Shown: positions 54,371-63,597, counted from the stretch's first letter. The stretch is 64,000 bases of DNA from Corynebacterium sp. 21KM1197 (GCF_033783015.1 NZ_CP123907.1:1798001-1862000); one strand, 5' to 3'. The notes: generated by a model from the letters alone, not told the origin. A program made the numbers and translations.

Positions 54371-54757
54371 ATGACCCAGCCCTCTTTCCAGAACACGCAG
54401 CCGAAGATTCACCCCGAGCGCCAGCGGCGGGTGCGCAATGCCCTGACGTTTTTCTCCGTTTCCGCCTGGGTCACGGGCGTATTCCTCATCGCTCTCTGCG
54501 TGGTCATGGTGTTGAAGTACCTCACCTCCGCGGACGTGCCAGACGCCGCAAAGTACGTGGCCATTTTCCACGGTTGGGTGTACATCGTCTTTGTGCTTTC
54601 CGCCTTTAACCTCGGCCTTAAGGCCCGGTGGGAGCCCAAGACCTGGGTTATCACCGCGCTATGTGGCGTGGTGCCTTTCCTCTCCTTTTACGTGGAGAAG
54701 AAGCGGCGCGAGGAGACCATCGAGCGGTTCCAGCTCAACGGCCCCCAGCCCCTCTAA
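54371..54757 (+). CDS. DUF3817 membrane protein
   Basis: This 128-residue protein has three helices and matches DUF3817: FSVSAWVTGVFLIALCVVMVLKYL, FHGWVYIVFVLSAFNLGLKARW and WVITALCGVVPFLSFYVEKKRREE. The ending VPFLSFYVEKK is typical. Function unknown. It ends by overlapping four bases with the convergent rdgB gene, as in the mycobacterial order rph-rdgB-DUF3817. Confidence 0.85.
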   Translation: MTQPSFQNTQPKIHPERQRRVRNALTFFSVSAWVTGVFLIALCVVMVLKYLTSADVPDAAKYVAIFHGWVYIVFVLSAFNLGLKARWEPKTWVITALCGVVPFLSFYVEKKRREETIERFQLNGPQPL

Positions 54758-55362
54758 TTCCCCACCAACCCCGCGATCTTCTCCGCCAGCCCCGCCAGCG
54801 CCCGCGCGCGGTGGGAGCTGGCATCTTTTTCTTCCGGGCTCAGTTGCGCGGAAGAACGCCCATCGCCATCGACGGGAGCAAAGAGGGGATCGTAGCCAAA
54901 GCCGTTCTCCCCCACCGGCTCGCGCAGGAGGCGCCCCTCCCAGCGCCCCTCGGAGACGTACTCCTCGCCGCCGGGCAGCGCCAGGGCGCACACGGACACA
55001 AAGGCCGCCGCGCGGCGCTCGTCGGGCACGTCTTTCATCTGCCCCAGCAGCAGGCGGTTATTGGCCTCGTCGTCGCCGTGGCCGCCGGACCACCTCGCAG
55101 AGAGCACCCCCGGCATACCGTTCATCTCCTCCACGGCCAGGCCGGAATCGTCAGCCACGGTGGGCAGCCCCGTGTGCGCGGCCCCGGCGCGGGCCTTGAT
55201 GAGGGCATTATCCGCAAAGGTGCGGCCGTCCTCCACCGGCTCGGGGTAGGGAGCCGCCTCGGAGAGGGAGACCAGTTCCACCCCGGCCACGCCGGCGGCA
55301 TCGAGAATGCGGCGCAGTTCGCGCAGTTTCTTGGGGTTATTGGAGGCAACGAGCAGTTTCAT
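54754..55362 (-). CDS. rdgB: Non-canonical purine NTP pyrophosphatase
   Basis: This 202-residue Ham1/RdgB enzyme hydrolyses ITP, XTP and dITP, keeping deaminated purines out of nucleic acids. Signatures are LLVASNNPKKLRELRRIL at the start, TVADDSGLAVEEMNGMPGVLSARWSG (D in ADDSGL) and FGYDPLFAP. I start at ATG 55362 (MKLLVASNNPKK), two bases after the rph stop; the frame is open upstream only as a shadow. Confidence 0.94.
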   Translation of the reverse strand: MKLLVASNNPKKLRELRRILDAAGVAGVELVSLSEAAPYPEPVEDGRTFADNALIKARAGAAHTGLPTVADDSGLAVEEMNGMPGVLSARWSGGHGDDEANNRLLLGQMKDVPDERRAAAFVSVCALALPGGEEYVSEGRWEGRLLREPVGENGFGYDPLFAPVDGDGRSSAQLSPEEKDASSHRARALAGLAEKIAGLVGN

Positions 55363-55364
55363 GG

Positions 55365-56099
55365 TTATCCCTCCAGGGCGGCGCGCTGGGCCTCGATGAG
55401 TTGTGCGCACCCGGCTGCGGCGACGTCGAGAAGCTCCCCTAGTTGCGCGCGGTCGAAGGTGCCGTCCTCGCCGGTGCCCTGGATCTCCACGAAGCGCCCG
55501 GAGCCGGTCATCACCACGTTCATGTCCACCTCGGCGCGGGAATCCTCCTCGTAGGGGAGGTCGAGGCTCACGCGGCCGTCGATGATGCCCACGGAGACCG
55601 CCGCGATGGGTTCGCGCAGCGGGGAACCCGTGACGGCGCCGCGCTCGCGGAGGGTGGCCACGGCGTCGGCAAGCGCCACGTAGGCCCCGGTGATCGCGGC
55701 GGTGCGGGTGCCACCATCGGCCTGGAGCACGTCGCAGTCGATCTGGATGGTGTTCTCGCCCAGTTCGCGCAGGTCCACGGCGGCGCGCAGGGAGCGGCCG
55801 ATCAGGCGGGAAATCTCGTGGGTGCGGCCCTTGACCTTGCCCTTCATGGATTCGCGCGGCATGCGCTCGGAGGGGGCGGCGGGCAGCATGGCGTACTCGG
55901 CGGTGAGCCAGCCCTCGCCGGAGTCGCGCTTGAAGCGGGGCACGCCCTCCTCAGCGGTGGCGGTGCACAGCACCTTGGTGTTGCCGAACTCCACGAGCAC
56001 GCTGCCCGCGGGGTTGGTGGTAAAGCGGCGGGTGATGCGCACCGGGCGCATCTCGTTGAGCGCGCGGCCATCGGCACGAGTGAAATCCTGAGAACTCAT
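55365..56099 (-). CDS. rph: Ribonuclease PH
   Basis: This 244-residue phosphate-dependent exoribonuclease trims tRNA 3' ends. Family signatures include [91 protein letters not shown] and a C-terminal [16 protein letters not shown] start at ATG 56099 ([12 protein letters not shown]), since the frame open upstream runs into the preceding gene. The rdgB gene follows with two bases between, the usual pairing. Confidence 0.95.
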   Translation of the reverse strand: MSSQDFTRADGRALNEMRPVRITRRFTTNPAGSVLVEFGNTKVLCTATAEEGVPRFKRDSGEGWLTAEYAMLPAAPSERMPRESMKGKVKGRTHEISRLIGRSLRAAVDLRELGENTIQIDCDVLQADGGTRTAAITGAYVALADAVATLRERGAVTGSPLREPIAAVSVGIIDGRVSLDLPYEEDSRAEVDMNVVMTGSGRFVEIQGTGEDGTFDRAQLGELLDVAAAGCAQLIEAQRAALEG

Positions 56100-56121
56100 G
56101 CCTGCGAGGGTACCCGCCGCA

Positions 56122-56889
56122 CTACACCTCGTACACGGTGCCCGGCCAACCGAACTCCACGGGGCCGTCAAACTCCTTCTTTGCCGCCGCCACGGCCTCC
56201 TCGGGGTCGAGCCACGGCGGAACATGCACGATCACCAGCCTTTTCGCCCCAGCCAGACGCGCCGCACGCCCCGCCTCCCCGCCGCTGAGGTGCATGGCGG
56301 GGGCCTTGTTATCCGTGCTGGTGCCCCAGTTGGCCTCGCAGAGGAAGAGATCCACGTCCCGGGCAGCGTCGATAAGGCTGCGCGTCCAGGCGGTATCCCC
56401 CGAGAAGGCTATCGACGCCCCCGTGCGCGAGGTCACCCGCAGGGCATAGGCCTCCACAGGGTGCACCACTTTGAACGGGGTGACGCTGAGCCGATCAATA
56501 GTCTCCTCCTGGCGATCCTGCCAGGGGCTAAAGGCGAAGGTATCGGAGAAATCGTCCACGCCATCGGGCTGATCGTCCGCGAAGAGACGGCCCAGGTGAA
56601 CCGGGGCATACCCGGGAGCCATGAGGTGATGGCGGCGCTGCGCGGACAGCGTGGGGTGATAGCGCCGCCACACCAGCAGGGAGGGGAAATCCAGGCAGTG
56701 ATCCGCGTGGAGGTGGGAGAAGATGACGTGCGCCTCCGAGGGGTTGCTCAGCGCCTGAAGATTGGCCAGGGTGCCCGGGCCTAGATCCATGATGACCCCC
56801 GGCATACCTGGGGCCTCGATGAAATATCCAGAAGCCGGGTTGCCGGGGGCACCGAGGCTTCCTGAACTACCGAGGATGGTCAGCTTCAT
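56122..56889 (-). CDS. Metallo-beta-lactamase-fold phosphodiesterase (Rv1339-like)
   Basis: This 255-residue protein has the MBL metal motif HLHADHCLD (residues about 59-67) and a conserved FSGDTAW and [11 protein letters not shown] as further ligands. Its place before rph and rdgB matches Rv1339 of M. tuberculosis, an atypical cyclic-AMP phosphodiesterase. RNase Z-type nucleases share the fold, so a nuclease role is a fair alternative. The start is ATG 56889. Confidence 0.87.
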   Translation of the reverse strand: MKLTILGSSGSLGAPGNPASGYFIEAPGMPGVIMDLGPGTLANLQALSNPSEAHVIFSHLHADHCLDFPSLLVWRRYHPTLSAQRRHHLMAPGYAPVHLGRLFADDQPDGVDDFSDTFAFSPWQDRQEETIDRLSVTPFKVVHPVEAYALRVTSRTGASIAFSGDTAWTRSLIDAARDVDLFLCEANWGTSTDNKAPAMHLSGGEAGRAARLAGAKRLVIVHVPPWLDPEEAVAAAKKEFDGPVEFGWPGTVYEV

Positions 56890-57005
56890 GGGTTTTACAG
56901 TGCCATGAATCGCATGTTTTTACTAACCCTGGGTTGTTCCTGGGAGCGGAGCGCAGGGCAAATGTAGGGCACACTCAGGGCAGATGCGGAAACTCTTGAC
57001 AGATC

Positions 57006-57021
57006 GTTGTGTTTATACAAC
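57006..57021. promoter_or_regulatory. Inverted repeat at the XRE-gene promoter
   Basis: GTTGT (57006-57010) and ACAAC (57017-57021) form a perfect 5+5 repeat around GTTTAT. A TTGACA -35 box lies just upstream at 56996-57001, so the repeat falls in the promoter spacer and -10 region. It is a likely autoregulatory site for the XRE protein encoded next. Confidence 0.6.
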
Positions 57022-57031
57022 ACTCTATGGC

Positions 57032-57289
57032 ATGTCCCCAAAGAAAAAGCCGAAGAACCCCATCTTTAACCGGATCAGGGTTCTGCGCGCGGAACGGGAC
57101 ATGTCGCGCGCACAACTTGCGGAACTCATCGACGTCAATCCCCAGACCATCGGAGCGCTAGAGCGCGGGGACCACTCCCCCAGCCTCGACCTGGCGTTTC
57201 GCATCTGCGAGGTCTTTGACCTCCCCGTGGAAGCCGTGTTCAGCCGCAGCGAGTTCGCCCCCATGTCCACCGCGATGTATCAGAAATGA
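57032..57289 (+). CDS. XRE-family regulator (Cro/CI helix-turn-helix)
   Basis: This 85-residue protein is almost only a helix-turn-helix: MSRAQLAELIDVNPQTIGALERGDHSPSLDLAFRICEVFDLPVEAVF. The N-terminus is Lys/Pro-rich (MSPKKKPKNPIFNRI). I use ATG 57032; an earlier start at 56984 lies inside the promoter. The downstream membrane-protein gene overlaps its stop by four bases (ATGA), so it heads the operon of membrane proteins and an ABC exporter that follows. Confidence 0.88.
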   Translation: MSPKKKPKNPIFNRIRVLRAERDMSRAQLAELIDVNPQTIGALERGDHSPSLDLAFRICEVFDLPVEAVFSRSEFAPMSTAMYQK

Positions 57290-57792
57290 GAGTTATCGCT
57301 ATGTCCTCCCTTCTTGCGCCCCCAGCCAGCGTCAGCTCCCGACGCCGCTACCTCCTGGGCGCCTATGCCAGCCTGGGAATCGCGGCAGCGGCCATACCCC
57401 TCCTCTTTGTTTCTCTTACCCCATCCATGATCCTCTGGACACTCGGCCTGGGAGGGTACGTCGGTTGGGGATTCTCCCTAGTGAAAGCAACAGGCGGTCA
57501 ATCCCAATCTCGCCTCGACAACCTCGACGAATACCAATTAGAGCGGGTCCTCCTCGCCAGAAGCCGCGCCATGACCATTCTGCTGTGCGGTCTACTGACC
57601 GTGATGATCGTGCTGCTCGTCCTGCCCGCGTTCATCACCACGCTTCAACCCAGCCCGGAGGAAACAGCCACGTGGGTTCGGGCAACAGGCATGTCCGTCG
57701 GAATCATCGCCCTGGGTTCCTCCGTCGCCGTGCTCAGAGACATCGCCACCGGCATGAACCGCGACGAAACCCTCTCCCCGGGTTCCGACTAG
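57286..57792 (+). CDS. Four-helix membrane protein in the XRE operon
   Basis: This protein of about 168 residues has four hydrophobic segments (near residues 22-44, 47-64, 95-118 and 132-150) with LDNLDEYQLERVLLARSRAM between the pairs. That pattern recalls small DUF2178-like proteins that accompany XRE regulators, but the identity is not certain. It overlaps the XRE stop; an alternative start is ATG 57301. Confidence 0.68.
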   Translation: MRVIAMSSLLAPPASVSSRRRYLLGAYASLGIAAAAIPLLFVSLTPSMILWTLGLGGYVGWGFSLVKATGGQSQSRLDNLDEYQLERVLLARSRAMTILLCGLLTVMIVLLVLPAFITTLQPSPEETATWVRATGMSVGIIALGSSVAVLRDIATGMNRDETLSPGSD

Positions 57793-57822
57793 CCCTCTCA
57801 CAACGAAACCTCAAGGAGAATC

Positions 57823-58353
57823 ATGTCCCTCACCGACTTCATCATGGGCTACGACGAGCGCTAGGCCCGGCGCTGGTACGCCCGTCAAGAACGCCGAGGC
57901 ACGCCCTTGGCCACGTGGCGCACCCCGCAGCGCCAGCGGTTGCTCATCCGCGCGTATTTCGGCGGCCTCTCCCTAGGTCTAGTTATCGCCGTGGGTTGCT
58001 TCTTTTGGCCTCCCTTTGCTCTGGCGTGGCTTCCCATGACTGCCATAGTTCTGGGGTCATGGTTCATGCTCCGCACCACCATCGACGCCAAGGACACCGC
58101 TCCCGCCGCCGTACTGGATGAATACGAGAACCAGGTACTCAACACCTCGCGTTCCCTGGCCTACGGCCTGACCTGCTGGATTCTTCCCATCGTGGCCGGT
58201 TTCCTGATCGTGCTCGGTGTTCATAATCCCGCCAACCTAGAACGGTGGGCTTATTCCCTGGGCCTCTTCACCATCATCGTCCATCTCGCCATCGTCGCCT
58301 TCCCCACCGTGGGCTACAGTCTCGCCTTCCACACCTCTGACGCAAAGGATTAA
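57823..58353 (+). pseudogene. Membrane protein gene with an in-frame amber stop at codon 14
   Basis: The ATG at 57823 follows AAGGAGAATC, as for a functional gene, and the frame continues to 58353 (177 codons) with four helices and DAKDTAPAAVLDEYENQVLNTSR. Codon 14, at 57862-57864, is TAG. The paralogue directly downstream (58358) has AAG at the same place, followed by 12 identical bases (GCCCGGCGCTGG), so the change is one base, A to T. It could be a recent inactivation, a sequencing error or a read-through site. The next possible start is TTG 57907. Confidence 0.7.
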
Positions 58354-58357
58354 AACC

Positions 58358-58906
58358 ATGCTTTCCCTCGATACCCTGTACCGCAATCACGAGGAAGCCA
58401 AGGCCCGGCGCTGGGAAAAGAATCAGGCGCAAAGTGGTGCCTGGCTTACCTCCTGGCGCAACCGCACCGTCACCCTGCGGCTCGTTTTCTCCCTGTGGGG
58501 CCTGGGCGCACTCGCTCTTGTCCTCGCGGTAATTGGACTGTGGTGGATGCCTGCATTTATTGCCTGCCTCATTGCCATATTCCTTATCTGCGTGCCATGG
58601 ACGCTGCTGCGGATCACTATTAATTCCAAAGACGATGCCCCCGCCACGGTGCTCGATGAGTATGAAAACTCCGTGGTGAACTTCTGGAATCGCATTACCT
58701 TGCGCCTGCTCAGCGCGTGGGGCTTTGTCTTTTTCCTTATTCTCATGTTCACCAATTCTTTCTCCCTCTATGCGGCAACCGATATTTCCTCGACCTGGTG
58801 GAACGCCATTCTCGGAGAGATCTTCCTCATTGTTTCCCTCCTGATCACCACGCTCCCCGCCGTGGGCTACGCCCTGACCTTTCACACCGATACCGATAAG
58901 GAGTAA
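58358..58906 (+). CDS. Paralogous four-helix membrane protein
   Basis: This 182-residue protein has a hydrophilic N-terminus (NHEEAKARRWEKNQAQSGAW), two helices near 47-66 and 70-90, then INSKDDAPATVLDEYENSVVNFWNRI, and two more helices. It is a clear paralogue of the interrupted gene before it (DAKDTAPAAVLDEYENQVLN). It ends five bases before the ABC ATPase gene, so it belongs to the same operon. Function unknown; a regulatory subunit of the exporter is one possibility. Confidence 0.75.
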   Translation: MLSLDTLYRNHEEAKARRWEKNQAQSGAWLTSWRNRTVTLRLVFSLWGLGALALVLAVIGLWWMPAFIACLIAIFLICVPWTLLRITINSKDDAPATVLDEYENSVVNFWNRITLRLLSAWGFVFFLILMFTNSFSLYAATDISSTWWNAILGEIFLIVSLLITTLPAVGYALTFHTDTDKE

Positions 58907-58911
58907 TAACC

Positions 58912-59793
58912 ATGCCTGATCTCCACATACGCGGCCTCAATAAATCCTATGGCGATCACCGCGTGCTCACCGACATGACCTTTTCCGTGCACGAGGGCGA
59001 GGTCTATGGCTTCGTCGGCTCCAACGGCGCGGGCAAGTCCACCACCATGCGCATCGCTCTGGGCGTGCTGGCCGCCGATTCCGGCGAGGTGTTGCTGGGC
59101 GATACCCCGCTCAACGACGATCTGCGCCGCCGCATCGGCTACATGCCGGAGGAGCGCGGCCTCTATAACAAGGAGCCCATCGCGGGCCAACTGATCTTCC
59201 TGGGGCGCCTGCACGGCATGACCAAGGTCGCCGCCACCCGCAGCGCACACGACCTCCTGGAGCAACTGGGGCTGGCCGAGCGCGCCAAGGACCCGCTCAA
59301 CGACCTTTCCCTGGGTAATCAACAGCGCGTGCAGTTGGCCGCCTCCCTGATCCATGACCCCAGCGTGCTCATTCTCGATGAGCCCTTTTCCGGGCTCGAT
59401 CCCGTGGCCGTATCCGTGATGAGCACCCTGCTCCTGGAAAAAGCCGCCGCCGGGGTGCCGGTGCTCTTCTCCTCCCATCAGCTCGACCTGGTGCAGCGGC
59501 TGTGTGATCGCGTAGGCATTATCGCCGGTGGCTCCATGCGCGCCGAGGGCACCGTGGCCGAACTGCGCCAGCGCGGCCCCCGCCGCTACGAGGTGCACAC
59601 CCCGGCGCGCGGCTGGTGCCCGCCGGAGGCCACGGTGATCGAGGAGACGTCGGAAGCCATCATCGTGGAACTCCCCGAGGCAGCCGATGAGCAACAGGTG
59701 CTCCGCGCCGCGCTGGCCGCCGGGCCCGTTTATTCCTTCACCCCGCACGTTCCCGATCTCACCGACCTGTTTCAGGAGGTTGTGCAAGCATGA
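58912..59793 (+). CDS. ABC exporter ATP-binding protein (NatA/YhaQ type)
   Basis: This 293-residue ATPase has Walker A GSNGAGKST, a Q-loop region YMPEERGLY, signature LSLGNQQRVQLAASLIH and Walker B VLILDEPFSGLD. YMPEERGLY is typical of the NatA/YhaQ (Na+ or peptide) exporter branch. A C-terminal extension of about 70 residues follows. Its stop overlaps the start of the permease gene by four bases. Confidence 0.9.
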   Translation: MPDLHIRGLNKSYGDHRVLTDMTFSVHEGEVYGFVGSNGAGKSTTMRIALGVLAADSGEVLLGDTPLNDDLRRRIGYMPEERGLYNKEPIAGQLIFLGRLHGMTKVAATRSAHDLLEQLGLAERAKDPLNDLSLGNQQRVQLAASLIHDPSVLILDEPFSGLDPVAVSVMSTLLLEKAAAGVPVLFSSHQLDLVQRLCDRVGIIAGGSMRAEGTVAELRQRGPRRYEVHTPARGWCPPEATVIEETSEAIIVELPEAADEQQVLRAALAAGPVYSFTPHVPDLTDLFQEVVQA

Positions 59794-60953
59794 GTTATTC
59801 CCGCGTGAACGCCATTGGTACCGTGGCCGCCCAGGAGGTGCGCATTGCCTCGCGCAATAAGGCCATTAAGTTTTCCCTCGCCACCATCGTGGTGGTCATC
59901 GTCGCCGCCTGCGGCGTGATCAGTTGGCTGCAAAACCGCGATTCCGATCAACCGCACCTGGTGGTAGCGGGCATGGAGGCCGCCGAGTTCCAGAAACTCT
60001 CCGGCGCCCCCGGCATCGAGGTATCCACCGCCGAGGCACAGTCCGCGCGCCAGCAGGTAGAAGATACTGCCGACGCCGCCCTCATCGTCTCTCCGCAAGG
60101 TTGGGAATTGCTTGCCGACGGCACCCCCGATTCCACCCTCGCCGCCGCCACCGAGACGGCCGCGCAGGCCTGGACACACCAGCGTGCCCTTGATTCCCTG
60201 GGAATTAACACCACCGATTACGCGCAGGCCGCCGCTCCCGTGAATATCACCCATACCAATATCGGGGAGGAGGCGGACTTTGGGGCCGTATTCTCCATTG
60301 TGATCGGATTAATGGTGGTGATGTACTTCGTCCTCCTTTTTGCCGCAAATATCGGCGGGCGCGTCACGGAGGAAAAGTCCTCGCGCGTGATCGAGTTGAT
60401 CCTGGCTAGCACCCGGCCCCTGGACTTCCTGGCGGGCAAGATTCTGGGCAATCTCGCCATCGGGTTCATCAATACCCTGATCGTCAGCACCGTGGGCGTG
60501 GTGGCCCTCAACGTCACCGGCCTGGCGGAGAGTATCAACTTTGATTTCTCCCTGCTGCCCCTTTTCTTGGTGGTATTCGTCCTAGGCATGTTGTTCTTCG
60601 GCACACTGTGGGCGGCGGCGGGTTCGATGGTCAGCCGCAGCGAGGACCTGGCCTCCACCCAGGCACCCATCATGTTGTTGATCGTGGCCACCATCTACGC
60701 GGCCTCCTTCGGAATGAGCGCCACGGGCTCCACCGTCATGCACGTGCTCGCCTGGATCCCGCCCTTCTCCCTCACGGTGGCTCCCACTCAGTACGCCGCC
60801 GGGGAGATGAGCGCCCTACACCTGGAGCTGAGTTATGGGATATTTGCCCTCGCCGTGTTGGCGGCGCTGGCGCTCACCGCCCGAATCTATCGCCGCTCCA
60901 TTCTACGCAATGGTCAAAAGGTCACCTGGCGCGCGGCACTGAGCCGAGCATAG
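59790..60953 (+). CDS. ABC exporter permease (NatB/YhaP type)
   Basis: This 387-residue permease has an N-terminal helix (residues 28-47), a large extracellular domain (about 50-165) and a C-terminal helical bundle with GRVTEEKSSRVIELILASTRPLDFLAGKILGNLA, the ABC-2 hallmark of NatB/YhaP. A late segment, FFGTLWAAAGSMVSRSEDL, is also characteristic. It would export sodium ions, peptides or toxic compounds; the substrate is unknown. It is the last gene of the XRE-led operon. Confidence 0.88.
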   Translation: MSYSRVNAIGTVAAQEVRIASRNKAIKFSLATIVVVIVAACGVISWLQNRDSDQPHLVVAGMEAAEFQKLSGAPGIEVSTAEAQSARQQVEDTADAALIVSPQGWELLADGTPDSTLAAATETAAQAWTHQRALDSLGINTTDYAQAAAPVNITHTNIGEEADFGAVFSIVIGLMVVMYFVLLFAANIGGRVTEEKSSRVIELILASTRPLDFLAGKILGNLAIGFINTLIVSTVGVVALNVTGLAESINFDFSLLPLFLVVFVLGMLFFGTLWAAAGSMVSRSEDLASTQAPIMLLIVATIYAASFGMSATGSTVMHVLAWIPPFSLTVAPTQYAAGEMSALHLELSYGIFALAVLAALALTARIYRRSILRNGQKVTWRAALSRA

Positions 60954-61036
60954 GGCAGGGCGCAGCGGAGTAAAACTACCGCATACCCCCATCGCTTACC
61001 CCCACACCGAGAACATCAACGCTGGTCACAGCAACT

Positions 61037-61062
61037 CCCCCGGCCATATAGTTGGCTGGGGG
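61037..61062 (+). terminator. Candidate terminator of the ABC operon
   Basis: CCCCCGGCCA (61037-61046) pairs with TGGCTGGGGG (61053-61062), with one G-T pair and a six-base loop. AAAATTATTTC follows. It lies 84 bases after the permease stop and before the mctC promoter region. The tail is not a clean T-run. Confidence 0.5.
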
Positions 61063-61178
61063 AAAATTATTTCCCGCTGTTTTTCGGTAGAACGCAACCT
61101 TTATGTACACTATCCGACAATCTCATCAAATCAGTGAGGCAACTCACTTATCACGGACTACGGATAGGCAGGCTGCGC

Positions 61179-61532
61179 ATGACCAACGCCACCTCCGGGG
61201 CCGCGCCCCACACCCCCACGAGCGAGGAGTTCCGCCGGGCCCAACAGAGCCCGGAGTTCCAGGAACTGCACTCCAAGATTCGTTCTTTCACCTTCCCCAT
61301 CACCATCGCGGGCCTGGTGTGGTTCGCGCTCTACATCGTCCTGGCCATGTACGCCCCCGGCCTCTACGCCACCCCCGTGGTGGGCAATATCAACCTGGGC
61401 ATCGTGCTGGGACTGCTGCAATTTGTCACCACGTTCCTCATCACCTGGGCCTACGTGCGCTACGCGGACCAACACATCGAGCCGCGCTCCTCCGCCCTGC
61501 GCGAAAGCCTCGAAAACCCGCAGGCTGCATAA
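61179..61532 (+). CDS. DUF485 membrane protein (partner of the symporter)
   Basis: This 117-residue protein has two helices (FTFPITIAGLVWFALYIVLAMYAP and NINLGIVLGLLQFVTTFLITWAYVRYA), the DUF485 pattern. It precedes the monocarboxylate symporter gene by 27 bases. In C. glutamicum the same pair forms the mctC operon. A TACACT -10 box near 61108 fits a promoter about 70 bases upstream. I use ATG 61179; an upstream start at 61134 lies near the promoter. Confidence 0.88.
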   Translation: MTNATSGAAPHTPTSEEFRRAQQSPEFQELHSKIRSFTFPITIAGLVWFALYIVLAMYAPGLYATPVVGNINLGIVLGLLQFVTTFLITWAYVRYADQHIEPRSSALRESLENPQAA

Positions 61533-61559
61533 AACGTTTCCCGCTTCAAGGAGTTTTCC

Positions 61560-63173
61560 ATGAACCACACCTACGTTCTCGCCCAGGGTGATACCGGCAA
61601 TCCCCTGCTCAATATCGGCGTGTTCGTTGCCTTCATCGTTGCCACCATGACCATCGTCATGCGCGTGGGCCGCACCACCACCAAGGCCACGGACTTCTAC
61701 ACCGGCGGGGCCAGCTTCTCCGGTAGGCAAAACGGCCTGGCCATCGCCGGCGATTACCTCTCCGCTGCGTCCTTCCTGGGTATCGTCGGAGCCATCGCCC
61801 TGACCGGGTACGACGGATTCCTGTACTCCATCGGGTTCTTCGTGGCCTGGCTGGTAGCCCTGCTGCTGGTGGCCGAGCCGCTGCGCAACACCGGCAAGTT
61901 CACGATGGCGGACGTCCTTTCCTTCCGCCTCAAGCAACGCCCGGTGCGCATCGCCGCCGCGATGGCCACGCTCTTTGTCTCCCTCTTCTATCTCATCGCC
62001 CAGATGGCGGGCGCGGGCGCGCTGGTCTCCGTGCTGCTGGATATTCACGAGAAGTCCGCCCAGGCCCTGGTGATCGCCGTGGTGGGTGTAATCATGACGG
62101 CCTACGTACTCATCGGCGGCATGAAGGGCACCACGTATGTGCAGATGATTAAGGCCGTGCTGCTATGCGGCGGCGTGATCGTGATGACGGGCATCATCCT
62201 CGTAATCGTCCGGGGCAACTTCTCCGAACTCTTGCAGATGGCCGTGGACAAGCACGGCGGCAACACCGCGATCCTGGAGCCAGGCATGAAGTACGGCGCC
62301 TCCAATACCTCCAAGCTGGACTTCATCTCCCTGGGCCTGGCCCTGGTGCTCGGCGTGGCGGGCCTACCGCACGTGCTCATGCGCTTTTACACTGTGCCCA
62401 CCGCCCGCGAAGCCCGCAAGTCCGTGACCTGGGCCATCGTGCTCATCGGCGGGTTCTACCTGCTCACCCTATTCCTGGGTTACGCCGCCGCCGCGCTGGT
62501 GGGCCCGGACGCCATTAAGGACGCCCCCGGCGGGGCCAACGCCGCAGCGCCCCTGCTGGCCCTAGCCCTGGCCGGGCCGATCTTCATGGCCCTGATCTCC
62601 GCGGTAGCCTTTGCCACGGTGCTGGCCGTGGTGGCGGGCCTGGCCATCACCGCCTCCGCCTCCATCGCGCACGATATTTATGACGCCGTGCTGCGCGATG
62701 GCAAGTCCACCCCGGAGGAGCAGGTGAAGGTCTCCCGTATCACCGTGATCGTCATCGGTATCGTCTCTACCGTTCTGGGAATCGCCGCCATGGATCAAAA
62801 CGTCGCCTTCCTGGTTTCCCTGGCCTTCTGCATCGCGGCCTCGGCCAACGTGCCCACCATCTTGTTCTCCCTGTACTGGAAGCGCTTTAACACCACCGGC
62901 GCGGTGGCCTCCATGTACACCGGCCTGATCGCCTCCCTGGTGTTCATCATCTTCTCCCCGGCGGTCTCGGGCTCGCCCACCTCGGTGATCCCTGGCGCGG
63001 ACTTCGCGTTCTTCCCGCTGAATAACCCCGGCCTCATCTCCATTCCGCTGGGATTCCTGGCCGCGATCATCGGCACCTACGTGGGTCGCCCGGATAACCT
63101 CGATCATCTCCAAGCGGAGATGGAGGTGCGCTCGCTCACCGGCGTGGGCGTGGAGGCCCCGGTGGATCACTAG
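61560..63173 (+). CDS. mctC: Monocarboxylate/acetate symporter (SSS family)
   Basis: This 537-residue protein has about thirteen helices and belongs to the sodium:solute symporter family, subgroup ActP/MctC. Signatures are TDFYTGGASFSGRQNGLAIAGDYLSAASFLGI, the SSS motif GVAGLPHVLMRFYTVPTAREARKSV and AVVAGLAITASASIAHDIYDAVL. It would take up acetate, propionate or pyruvate. It is coupled to the DUF485 gene and followed by a strong terminator. The ATG follows AAGGAGTTTTCC. Confidence 0.9.
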   Translation: MNHTYVLAQGDTGNPLLNIGVFVAFIVATMTIVMRVGRTTTKATDFYTGGASFSGRQNGLAIAGDYLSAASFLGIVGAIALTGYDGFLYSIGFFVAWLVALLLVAEPLRNTGKFTMADVLSFRLKQRPVRIAAAMATLFVSLFYLIAQMAGAGALVSVLLDIHEKSAQALVIAVVGVIMTAYVLIGGMKGTTYVQMIKAVLLCGGVIVMTGIILVIVRGNFSELLQMAVDKHGGNTAILEPGMKYGASNTSKLDFISLGLALVLGVAGLPHVLMRFYTVPTAREARKSVTWAIVLIGGFYLLTLFLGYAAAALVGPDAIKDAPGGANAAAPLLALALAGPIFMALISAVAFATVLAVVAGLAITASASIAHDIYDAVLRDGKSTPEEQVKVSRITVIVIGIVSTVLGIAAMDQNVAFLVSLAFCIAASANVPTILFSLYWKRFNTTGAVASMYTGLIASLVFIIFSPAVSGSPTSVIPGADFAFFPLNNPGLISIPLGFLAAIIGTYVGRPDNLDHLQAEMEVRSLTGVGVEAPVDH

Positions 63174-63215
63174 CAGCGCAATTCTCTACACAGAGCACGC
63201 TTATCCTCCAAGCAC

Positions 63216-63257
63216 AAACCGGGTGCCCTGAACACAGGTTCAGGGCACCCGGTTTTT
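63216..63257 (+). terminator. Strong terminator after mctC
   Basis: An 18-base left arm (63216-63233, AAACCGGGTGCCCTGAAC) pairs perfectly with 63238-63255 around ACAG, ending in a run of five T. It can also end the convergent hypothetical gene at 63268 from the other side. Confidence 0.92.
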
Positions 63258-63267
63258 CATAACTCCA

Positions 63268-63597
63268 TTATGCACTCACCCCGGGAATAGTATCCACGAC
63301 GCAAGAAAACATATTCAACACCACATTTCCATCATTCGCTTCCAATATATCGCGGGCGATCTCCTCCGGAGGAGTGTCCAGCGGATACCAATCATAGGGA
63401 AATGTCGGTTTCATTGTTTGCAACCTCAACCTGCCAGTGGAGAGAACTTGCCGCACTGCCCCCTCCAACTCCCCTAGAGTGGGAGAGTTACTATGACAGC
63501 CAAGAAAAATCATTACCTCATGAAAACTAACCCATTCCCCGGTACCCTTTACCCTCTCTTCAATCAAATCCGAAAGAGCATTAGAATCTTGACTCAT
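63268..63597 (-). CDS. Hypothetical protein in an AT-richer edge region
   Basis: This 109-residue soluble protein (SDLIEERVKGTGEWVSFHEVMIFLGCHS, EIARDILEANDGNVVLNMFS) matches no family that I recognise. Its start overlaps the stop of the next gene upstream by four bases (ATGA), so the pair is coupled. It is clearly less GC-rich than the symporter gene. Confidence 0.65.
   Translation of the reverse strand: MSQDSNALSDLIEERVKGTGEWVSFHEVMIFLGCHSNSPTLGELEGAVRQVLSTGRLRLQTMKPTFPYDWYPLDTPPEEIARDILEANDGNVVLNMFSCVVDTIPGVSA

Noticed and set aside
56385..56396. CGTCGATAAGG inside the phosphodiesterase gene
   Set aside because: It differs at the last base from the intergenic 11-base repeat and lies in coding sequence, so it was not counted as a copy.
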